From Gammaproteobacteria bacterium (lineage in GTDB: Bacteria > Pseudomonadota > Gammaproteobacteria > Magnimaribacterales > TMED112), in assembly GCA_002684055.1 (NCBI GenBank), contig NYUL01000006.1:11902-18790 (forward strand): a stretch of DNA of 6,889 nucleotides, in the 5' to 3' direction. Below, piece after piece: positions 1 to 5,945 of this stretch (the first letter of the stretch is position 1; each line of letters begins with the position of its first letter). Below the pieces are notes generated by a model, which was not told the origin of the DNA, made no database searches, and saw nothing but the letters and a program-made list of their open reading frames with translations. The translations under genes and the position numbers were made by a program.

Positions 1-1248
1 CCAAGGGACTGCTTTTGGAGTAGAGGTCCTCACAGTGGAGATCCTTATATTAATCTTGCTTATCCAGATTCCAATGTCTTTTATTGGGCGGCAACATTTT
101 CTATGCCAGAAGGCGCTGAACTTTATATTAAGGGAGATTATCCATATGCAAGGTACATGTCGATTATTAGCTATGATGGTCAAGGACGGCCAATTGAATC
201 GCTTGCTGATTATTTAATTGAGCCCAATAAGAGTGCAGTTAACCCATTTTCTAATGGTAATAGTCGCCTAGATCAAGAAAGAGGATATGAAATAAAAGTC
301 CTAAATAAGACTCCCACTGAAAAAAGAGCTACAGGTAGAATTGCTTCAACTAAATCTAATAATATTTTGCATGCTCCTGCGTATGGGCCCAATCAACAAA
401 CCATAATTTATCGCATCTACTTACCTGATGGAGGAACTGCCCCGCTTGGGAATGTCGAACTTCCAGACATAGAAGTAAGTCAAAATGGTAGAACACTCAA
501 CAAAGACGTATCTTGTAAACTGTTAAATTCATCGCAGAGTTTAGCAATATCTTTAGATGCAGCTGGAATTGCACCAATGGAATATAGGAAATTGGCATCT
601 CAACCCGATAAACCAATTACTTGGCCAGCTAAAAATCCTCCTGAGTGGTACATACAACTAGACAGACAAAGCTTAATTGGAATTTATACAGGTGAATTTA
701 ATAATAATGCTCCAAGAAGCACTGGTGGTTTTTTCCCTAATTTAGATAACCATTATTTAAGAACTATCGTGAACAAAAAATATGGAAATGTCTTAATTTT
801 AAGAGGTAAAGCGCCAAAAACTCCTAGTACTGTTAATGGTGATCCAATATATACAGAAAATGAACTAAGGTATTGGTCAGTATGCTCTAACCAAAGTTTT
901 GGAAATACCCGTGTAAATGATTGTTTATATGATGAAGAAATTCCACTAGATGATGATGGTTTCTTTACTATAGCTATCAGCAAGTTAGCAGATAGACCAC
1001 GCAATGCAATTAATGATTGTGGCATAGCTTGGCTGCCAATTGCTGAAAATGGCGATGGTGTATTTGATGATGATGTTGCTGTAGTGCAATTCAGACATAT
1101 GTTAGCGAGAGATGATTTTCCCAACTCTATCCAAAACGTTGAAAATCAAAGTGACATAAAAGCTGTTATGAAACAATACTATCCTCGTGCTAGATATCTA
1201 ATGACAAATCAGGTTGAAAGCTTTTTTACATGCCTGGTTGAAGACTAA
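1..1248 (+). CDS. Conserved protein of unknown function, 5'-truncated
   Basis: The reading frame is open from the first base, so the start lies left of the window; 415 residues and the TAA stop are visible. The ATG at 103 (residue 35) is probably not the start, because the preceding residues, including NLAYPDSNVFYWAATFS, continue naturally into the conserved-looking segment after it. I see no catalytic motif or membrane helix. The sequence looks like an extracytoplasmic, beta-rich globular protein. It resembles from memory an unnamed bacterial family with segments like YWAATF, YPxARYMS, GGFFPNLDN, RYWSVC, GIAWLP and FRHML, but no function is known to me. Six cysteines are visible (residues 4, 172, 295, 308, 340, 411), compatible with disulfides in an exported protein. 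The motif YPxARY occurs near the N-terminus (47-52) and again near the C-terminus (394-399). Any signal peptide would be in the missing part. It is convergent with the tRNA gene downstream. The gene call is firm; the function is unknown. Confidence 0.88.
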   Translation, partial: PRDCFWSRGPHSGDPYINLAYPDSNVFYWAATFSMPEGAELYIKGDYPYARYMSIISYDGQGRPIESLADYLIEPNKSAVNPFSNGNSRLDQERGYEIKVLNKTPTEKRATGRIASTKSNNILHAPAYGPNQQTIIYRIYLPDGGTAPLGNVELPDIEVSQNGRTLNKDVSCKLLNSSQSLAISLDAAGIAPMEYRKLASQPDKPITWPAKNPPEWYIQLDRQSLIGIYTGEFNNNAPRSTGGFFPNLDNHYLRTIVNKKYGNVLILRGKAPKTPSTVNGDPIYTENELRYWSVCSNQSFGNTRVNDCLYDEEIPLDDDGFFTIAISKLADRPRNAINDCGIAWLPIAENGDGVFDDDVAVVQFRHMLARDDFPNSIQNVENQSDIKAVMKQYYPRARYLMTNQVESFFTCLVED

Positions 1249-1279
1249 ATAATCAGTGTTTATTTAGCTAAAAATAACC

Positions 1280-1355
1280 TGGTGGAGCCAAGGGGGATCG
1301 AACCCCTGACCTCAACACTGCCAGTGTTGCGCTCTCCCAGCTGAGCTATGGCCCC
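1280..1355 (-). tRNA. tRNA-Ala (anticodon GGC)
   Basis: Read on the minus strand, the 76 nucleotides fold into a complete cloverleaf: acceptor stem GGGGCCA with UGGCUCC, D stem GCUC/GAGC, anticodon stem CAACA/UGUUG, a five-base variable loop and T stem AGGGG/CCCCU with loop UUCGAUC. The anticodon loop CUGGCAG gives anticodon GGC (plus-strand positions 1320-1322), which reads GCC and GCU. The acceptor stem contains the G3-U70 wobble pair, the known identity element for alanyl-tRNA synthetase, which independently confirms alanine. The discriminator base is A and the 3' CCA is encoded. The gene is divergent from the TonB-dependent receptor gene and convergent with the gene on its left. No integrase or duplicated tRNA end is visible, so there is no sign that it serves as an integration site here. 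Confidence 0.98.
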
Positions 1356-1364
1356 GAAACTCCT

Positions 1365-1376
1365 ATTCTATAGAAT
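1365..1376. repeat. 12-bp perfect palindrome ATTCTATAGAAT
   Basis: This perfect palindrome lies ten bases upstream of the tRNA gene and creates a TAGAAT hexamer on both strands. On the minus strand that hexamer is the likely tRNA -10 element; on the plus strand it lies about 85 bases before the receptor start and has no good -35 partner. The rest of the 1356-1460 gap holds the receptor promoter and small AGCT-centred repeats. Confidence 0.5.
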
Positions 1377-1392
1377 TTTAGTGAAGTTAAAA
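1365..1392 (-). promoter_or_regulatory. Candidate promoter of the tRNA-Ala gene
   Basis: On the minus strand, TAGAAT (plus positions 1365-1370, five of six matches to TATAAT) lies nine bases before the first tRNA base, leaving a two- to three-base leader as is common for tRNA genes. The -35 at 16-bp spacing is the weak TTTTAA (1387-1392, three of six matches). The -10 call is plausible by position; the -35 is uncertain. Confidence 0.4.
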
Positions 1393-1405
1393 GATGTTTT
1401 AAAGC

Positions 1406-1434
1406 TTGAAAATAAAAGCTATTTCTAGTTAAAT
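1406..1434 (+). promoter_or_regulatory. Sigma-70-type promoter of the TonB-dependent receptor gene
   Basis: TTGAAA (1406-1411, five of six matches to TTGACA) and TTAAAT (1429-1434, four of six matches to TATAAT) are separated by exactly 17 bp. Transcription would start near 1441, giving a leader of about 20 nucleotides that still contains the ribosome binding site. It is the best promoter match in the 105-bp gap between the tRNA and the receptor gene. Confidence 0.6.
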
Positions 1435-1436
1435 AG
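1419..1436. repeat. Inverted repeat CTATTT-N6-AAATAG over the receptor promoter
   Basis: Perfect 6-bp arms (1419-1424 and 1431-1436) flank a 6-bp spacer and overlap the predicted -10 hexamer. The repeat is bracketed by AGCT at 1417-1420 and 1437-1440. Being mostly upstream of the predicted transcription start, it would act as double-stranded DNA, for example as an operator, rather than as an RNA hairpin. It does not look like a Fur box. In such AT-rich sequence chance is a real alternative. Confidence 0.3.
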
Positions 1437-1446
1437 AGCTTAACGA

Positions 1447-1450
1447 GAGG
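1447..1450 (+). promoter_or_regulatory. Ribosome binding site of the receptor gene
   Basis: GAGG within GAGAGGGG (1445-1452) can pair with the 16S anti-Shine-Dalgarno sequence. Ten bases separate it from the ATG at 1461. This supports that start and contrasts with the next two genes, which have no such site. Confidence 0.65.
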
Positions 1451-1460
1451 GGTTTTCAAT

Positions 1461-4415
1461 ATGACCAAGATTAAATATTTAGTTTTATTAATGTGCGCGG
1501 TTGTTTTTTCTGTTAATTCACAGGAATCTGCCGATAGCAATGATGTAGAAGAAGTGGTTGTTACAGGTACTCAAATTAAAGGTGCCCGTATTAACGAAGC
1601 ATTGCCTGTTACGGTAATTACAGCTGATGACATTGACGATAGAGGTGTTAATTCAGGTGATGAGCTTTTAGCAACTTTAACCGAACAAGGTGTGAACCAA
1701 TTCAATGATGTAGGTTCAAACGGAGGCGGTGTTAATGCTTCTAGAGGTGATGTCGGTGCTTTTGATATTAGATCATTAGGTACTGGTAATACACTTGTAC
1801 TTTTAAATGGGAGAAGAATGATTTCTACTCCTTCATACCAAACAGAGGAAGTTGGTGGTAGTTTCGTGCCTGTGGCAACAGTAAACTCAAACAATATTCC
1901 TGTTTCATTAGTTGATAGAGTGGAAATACTTAGAGATGGTGCTGGAGCTATTTATGGTTCAGATGCTGTTGCAGGTGTTGTAAATAACGTTCTAGATACA
2001 AATTTTGTTGGCTTCGAAATGCGAGGCAGATACCAAAATTGGCAACACTTCAATAGAGATGATCATAAGTTCTCTATGAAGTATGGTGCGGATTTCAATG
2101 GTGGAAGCACGAATGTTTCAATGTACTTCAGTTACTATCAAAGAGATAGAGTAGCCGCATCAGAAGATGAAATTATGGGTAGATGTGACTATGGTGATTT
2201 AGTTCCTGCTGAATTTGACAGTGCATTCTATAGATGTTCATCTAACTCAGCTTGGGGTCAATTTGACATGAGCGGTAGTGCTGCTTATACCGATAGCTCT
2301 GGGGAGTTCTTAATCAAGGCTGCAGGAGATTCAAACTGTTTACTAAATCTTGGTGGTGGTGTTTGTGCTGCTTCAGATTCATCTGGTAACTACACACACA
2401 ACTGGAATGGACAGAGAGACATATTAGGTGCAGTACAAAGACACAATACATTCGTTTTCCTAAATCATGATTTGGGAGATGGTAACGAAGTATTTGCTGA
2501 ATGGGGCCGATACCAGAGTGAGTATAACGGAAACAGACACTCAGTATCCCACTTCTCATCAGTTAAATTTGTTGTACCAGCTACAAACTTTTATAACTTC
2601 ACTGGTAAAGCACTTCTTATGGATAACTACAGATTTGTTGATGCAGGTCCAAGAATCGTCGATAACGATAAAGAAACAAATAGATATCTTGTTGGTGTTA
2701 GAGGCGTTACAGATAAAGGTTGGGACTGGGAATCAGCAGTTTCTTACTCTACAGCTGAAGCATTTGATGTAACACACAATAGAGTTTCAAACACCCTAAT
2801 GGATGCTTTGTTACATAGAGAAGGCCCTAGTGCATACAACCCATTCAATGGTGGTGGTGTCTATCAAACAGGTTTTGTTTCACATAACCCTATTGATTAC
2901 ACACCTGGAAATATTCAAGATGCTTTAGTAGACGCATACAGAGCAAATGAAAGAACTATGACTACACTTGATCTAAGAATGTCAAAACCTGATGTTTTTT
3001 CAATTAAAGGTGGTGATGTTGGTATGGCTTTTGGTTTAGAAACAAGAGCTGACACATTTGTTGATGATAGAGACCCAAGATTAGATGGAACTATCGTCTT
3101 TACAGAAAGAAAAACAAGTGGCCAACTTTCAACAAGTGCAGGTGATTCATATCCATATGTTTCTGATTTAGCAAACAGTAGCCCTACTCCAGATAGTAAC
3201 GGTGATAGAAATGTTAACTCAATATACATAGAGCTAGATGTACCATTGGTAAGTCCAGAAATGAATATTCCTGTTGTTGAGCAATTTGATCTACAACTTG
3301 CTTACAGACAAGAAGCTTACACTGACTTTGAAGGCACAGGTGTTCCAAGAGTAGCTTTTGGTTGGAGAGTTAATGATCTTGTAAAGATCAGAGGATCCCA
3401 ACAAGATACTTTTAGAGCTCCTAACATGATTACTATCAATGAAAGCATGGTTGTTAGAAACAACACAAGAAATGATGCAGCTACTAAATATGCAATCGCT
3501 TTAGGTGTTGATACTGATGATTCTGATGGTAGATATTCTGTTCAAAGACAAGCTATGGGTAGTTCAAAGCTTACAGCGGAAGAGTCTGAAAATAGAACTG
3601 TAGGTATTGTTATCGAGCCTACAGATAATCTAACAATTACCTATGACGTGTGGTCAATTGATTCAACAAATACAATTGGTTTATTTGGTGAAGAAAACCA
3701 TATGCTGTTAGACCTTTTCTTAAGACTTGAGTCAAATGATTTAAATAACTGTGGTGCTGTTGTTAGTAACCCTGCAGTTGTTAGACAAGATCCAGATAAT
3801 GCTGCTTCTTTCTTAGCAGCTGGTTTATGTCCATTTGGTTTAGCAGAAAGAGTTGAAGATAACTATGCAAACTTGAATGATAGATCTGTAGAAGGTACTG
3901 ACTTAGGTGTTTACTATGATGTTGACACAGCAATTGGTAAATTCTCAATGAAGCATCAAGTTTCAATGCTTACTAAGAGAGAGCAACAATATGGTGAGAC
4001 ACTCTCAACATTAGATGCTGCTATGAGTTCAGGCTTCTTACCTGTAACTGCTATTGACGGTTTTGGTGATATTCTTGCTGTCAATGGTTCTCCAAAAAGA
4101 AAATCATATACATCTATTAGATTTAGACGTGGTGATTGGGCCCTTGGTATAAACCAAAATGCTAGAAGTACAGTCTATGAAGATAGAACTATTTCAAGCG
4201 CAGGTTCAATGTGGGCTGTTACTCCATTCAAAACAATGAATGTTTACAGCGACTACTACACTAATTTTAATGATGGTGATTTAAGAATAAGAGTAGGTGT
4301 CAATAACTGGCATGACAGAAGAGCACCTTTAGCTTCTTCTAGAATGGGTTACTTCGAAGATTTAGATAACAATTTGAGAAGAAACTTCTACTTAGATCTT
4401 AGATTTACGTACTAA
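1461..4415 (+). CDS. TonB-dependent outer-membrane receptor
   Basis: This 984-residue protein is an outer-membrane active transporter energised by TonB-ExbB-ExbD; its ligand cannot be read from sequence. Residues 1-20 form a signal peptide (basic MTKIK, hydrophobic core, likely cleavage VNS|Q). The TonB box is DVEEVVVTG (28-36), close to the mature N-terminus, so there is no N-terminal signalling or carboxypeptidase-like domain. The plug domain covers about 37-180, with LPVTVITADDI (49-59), ASRGDVGAFDIRSLGTGNT (93-111), LVLLNGRR (112-119) and VEILRDGAGAIYGSDAVAGV (154-173). The rest is a 22-strand barrel, with the conserved TFRAPN (650-655) and a C-terminal strand ending in LDLRFTY, whose terminal aromatic fits the outer-membrane assembly signal. 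The architecture matches the large receptor subgroup common in Alteromonadales, Caulobacter and marine gammaproteobacteria, and the length is usual. Cysteines outside the signal peptide come in three close pairs. The start is supported by the signal peptide, ribosome binding site and promoter. It is followed by an intrinsic terminator. Confidence 0.96.
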   Translation: MTKIKYLVLLMCAVVFSVNSQESADSNDVEEVVVTGTQIKGARINEALPVTVITADDIDDRGVNSGDELLATLTEQGVNQFNDVGSNGGGVNASRGDVGAFDIRSLGTGNTLVLLNGRRMISTPSYQTEEVGGSFVPVATVNSNNIPVSLVDRVEILRDGAGAIYGSDAVAGVVNNVLDTNFVGFEMRGRYQNWQHFNRDDHKFSMKYGADFNGGSTNVSMYFSYYQRDRVAASEDEIMGRCDYGDLVPAEFDSAFYRCSSNSAWGQFDMSGSAAYTDSSGEFLIKAAGDSNCLLNLGGGVCAASDSSGNYTHNWNGQRDILGAVQRHNTFVFLNHDLGDGNEVFAEWGRYQSEYNGNRHSVSHFSSVKFVVPATNFYNFTGKALLMDNYRFVDAGPRIVDNDKETNRYLVGVRGVTDKGWDWESAVSYSTAEAFDVTHNRVSNTLMDALLHREGPSAYNPFNGGGVYQTGFVSHNPIDYTPGNIQDALVDAYRANERTMTTLDLRMSKPDVFSIKGGDVGMAFGLETRADTFVDDRDPRLDGTIVFTERKTSGQLSTSAGDSYPYVSDLANSSPTPDSNGDRNVNSIYIELDVPLVSPEMNIPVVEQFDLQLAYRQEAYTDFEGTGVPRVAFGWRVNDLVKIRGSQQDTFRAPNMITINESMVVRNNTRNDAATKYAIALGVDTDDSDGRYSVQRQAMGSSKLTAEESENRTVGIVIEPTDNLTITYDVWSIDSTNTIGLFGEENHMLLDLFLRLESNDLNNCGAVVSNPAVVRQDPDNAASFLAAGLCPFGLAERVEDNYANLNDRSVEGTDLGVYYDVDTAIGKFSMKHQVSMLTKREQQYGETLSTLDAAMSSGFLPVTAIDGFGDILAVNGSPKRKSYTSIRFRRGDWALGINQNARSTVYEDRTISSAGSMWAVTPFKTMNVYSDYYTNFNDGDLRIRVGVNNWHDRRAPLASSRMGYFEDLDNNLRRNFYLDLRFTY

Positions 4416-4443
4416 ATTTAATCTTGTAAGGCGCGATTAAATT
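4415..4443 (+). repeat. Inverted repeat competing with the terminator hairpin
   Basis: AATTTAATC (4415-4423) is the exact reverse complement of GATTAAATT (4435-4443), with 11 bases between. The right arm covers the whole terminator loop plus the innermost bases of its stem. In RNA it could form a weak alternative stem or a loop pseudoknot. All pairs but one are A-U, so it is far less stable than the terminator itself, and chance similarity in AT-rich sequence is possible. Confidence 0.4.
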
Positions 4444-4457
4444 CGCGCCTTTTTTTT
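4428..4457 (+). terminator. Intrinsic terminator after the receptor gene
   Basis: A perfect 9-bp GC-rich stem, AAGGCGCGA (4428-4436) with TCGCGCCTT (4443-4451), has a 6-nt loop TTAAAT and runs into eight T residues (4450-4457). It begins 13 bases after the receptor stop codon. There is no T-run on the opposite strand, so it works in the plus direction only. The next gene's ATG begins at the base right after the T-tract. Confidence 0.93.
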
Positions 4458-5945
4458 ATGATAAATTTGTCTAATTCGAAAACAATAGGTTTTTTTGTTG
4501 GACTATTTATTCTCTTTTTTACCTTATTAACTACACCACCGACTGGACTGTCAGAGTCTGGCTGGCATGTCACAGGGGTAGTTTTACTTATGGCAAGTTG
4601 GTGGGCAACAGAAGCGATCCCTTTACCTGTGACTGCTCTAGTACCTTTAGCCTTATTTCCACTTTTAGGAATCTACGATTTCAGTGAAGCAACTAATCCT
4701 GCTAAGAGCGCTTTTACTAAAGTAGCAGCACCTTACGCACATCCTAATGTCTTTCTATTTTTAGGAGGATTCATCTTGGCTCTAGCTATTGAAAAAGTTA
4801 ATCTTCACAAAAGAATAGCCTTAAAAATGCTTCTTTCCATAGGGACTGATGCGAAGTATTTAATTGGTGGTTTTATGCTTGTAAGTGCTTTAATAAGTAT
4901 GTGGATCATGAATACTTCCACCACTTTAATGCTTCTTCCAATTGGATTGGCAATCGCAGGTGTAGTGCGTAATACAACTTCTTTAGATAAGGATTTTAAA
5001 AACTTTCAAACAGCATTGTTGTTAGGTATAGCTTATGCTGCAACTATAGGAGGTATGGCTACACCAATAGGAACTGGTCCCAACATAGTTGTTATAAGCC
5101 TTATCCAAGAACAAGGATTAGAAATTTCATTTGATCAGTGGATGTTGCTTGCAACACCTATTTCAGCGATTATGTTGCTTGTTGGCTGGTGGTTGTTAAC
5201 AAATATAATTTTTCCAATAAATATAAGTGGGAATGAAGAAACAAAAAAATCATTAGACAAAATGTACGCTGAATTAGGAACCATGTCTAAGGATGAAAGA
5301 AATGTACTGCTTATATTTATTTTTACAGCCCTAGCCTGGATCACTAGAGATTTTCTGGATAATTTTTTCTTACTAAGCGGTCTTACTGACTATGGTATTG
5401 CAATAATTGCCGCCCTAGCTATTTTTATAACAAGATCTTCGAAAGGTACTGGTCTTATAGAGTGGAATGTTACTGCAAAACTACCATGGGGAATATTGAT
5501 ACTTTTTGGTGGTGGCTTATCAATGGCAAATGCAATCATGGATTCAGGCCTTGGCAAATGGATTGGAGGCTTAATTCCAGATATTAATGCTGTGCTACTA
5601 ATACTGCTAATTGTCGTGTTGATAGTATTTTTAACTGAACTCACAAGCAATCAAGCTACTACAGCTACTTTTGTTCCAATAATGATTATCTTAGCTACAG
5701 CTGAAAGTAATTTATTGCCAGATGGAACAAATGATTTAGGTCTGGTTGCTCAGCTTGCAATACCTGTAGCATTAGCAGCAAGCTGTGCCTTCATGCTACC
5801 TGTGGCCACTCCTCCTAATGCAATTGTGTATGGGGCAGAAAAGTTTAGTATCGGGCAAATGATGAAAGCTGGTTTGTATATAAATATCGTTGGTATTGTT
5901 GTTGTAACTATTTTTTCAGCCTACGTTTTACCATTAATATTCTAA
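4458..5945 (+). CDS. DASS/SLC13-family sodium-coupled dicarboxylate (anion) symporter
   Basis: This 495-residue inner-membrane protein belongs to the divalent anion:Na+ symporter family (VcINDY, SdcS, human NaCT), which usually imports succinate, malate, fumarate or related anions; some members take citrate or sulfate. Evidence: WWATEAIPLPVTALVPL (48-64), the first sodium-site region MWIMNTSTTLMLLP (148-161), ATIGGMATPIGTGPN (195-209), the second-repeat sodium motif TELTSNQATTATFVP (393-407), and FMLPVATPPNAIVYGAEKF (445-463), close to the SLC13 signature. About eleven membrane segments are expected and the length is normal. The first motif has Met151 where Ser is usual (SNT becomes MNT), while the second keeps Ser397-Asn398. 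An in-frame stop at 4419-4421 and no other upstream start make ATG 4458 the only sensible start; the first membrane helix begins about residue 9. No Shine-Dalgarno sequence precedes it. The gamma-glutamyltransferase gene follows with no gap. The exact substrate is unresolved. Confidence 0.93.
   Translation: MINLSNSKTIGFFVGLFILFFTLLTTPPTGLSESGWHVTGVVLLMASWWATEAIPLPVTALVPLALFPLLGIYDFSEATNPAKSAFTKVAAPYAHPNVFLFLGGFILALAIEKVNLHKRIALKMLLSIGTDAKYLIGGFMLVSALISMWIMNTSTTLMLLPIGLAIAGVVRNTTSLDKDFKNFQTALLLGIAYAATIGGMATPIGTGPNIVVISLIQEQGLEISFDQWMLLATPISAIMLLVGWWLLTNIIFPINISGNEETKKSLDKMYAELGTMSKDERNVLLIFIFTALAWITRDFLDNFFLLSGLTDYGIAIIAALAIFITRSSKGTGLIEWNVTAKLPWGILILFGGGLSMANAIMDSGLGKWIGGLIPDINAVLLILLIVVLIVFLTELTSNQATTATFVPIMIILATAESNLLPDGTNDLGLVAQLAIPVALAASCAFMLPVATPPNAIVYGAEKFSIGQMMKAGLYINIVGIVVVTIFSAYVLPLIF

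Noticed and set aside
35..217. Short plus-strand reading frame of 60 codons at the left end
   Set aside because: It overlaps the longer open frame 1-1248 in another frame and has no convincing signals; the longer frame contains recognisable conserved-looking protein sequence.
1045..1074. ENGDGVFDDD in the first gene as a calcium-binding loop
   Set aside because: Only part of the EF-hand or dockerin spacing is met and there is no repeat of it, so it is more likely an acidic surface turn.
753..1124. Minus-strand frame opposite the first gene, and similar antisense frames inside the receptor and transporter genes
   Set aside because: Low-complexity shadow translations of genes with clear family motifs on the plus strand.
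1263..1272. TTTAGCTAAA palindrome between the first gene and the tRNA as a terminator
   Set aside because: The stem is short and AT-rich and no T-run follows on either strand, so a terminator cannot be supported.
1280..1355. tRNA-Ala gene as an attachment site of an integrated element
   Set aside because: No integrase, no direct repeat of the tRNA 3' end and no composition break are visible in the window.
1479..1497. Cys12 in the receptor N-terminus as a lipoprotein signal
   Set aside because: The preceding residues do not form a lipobox and the position is inside the hydrophobic core of an ordinary signal peptide.
1346..1540. Minus-strand frame of 64 codons covering the tRNA 5' end, the intergenic gap and the receptor start
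   Set aside because: It overlaps the tRNA gene and the receptor signal peptide region and has no recognisable protein features.
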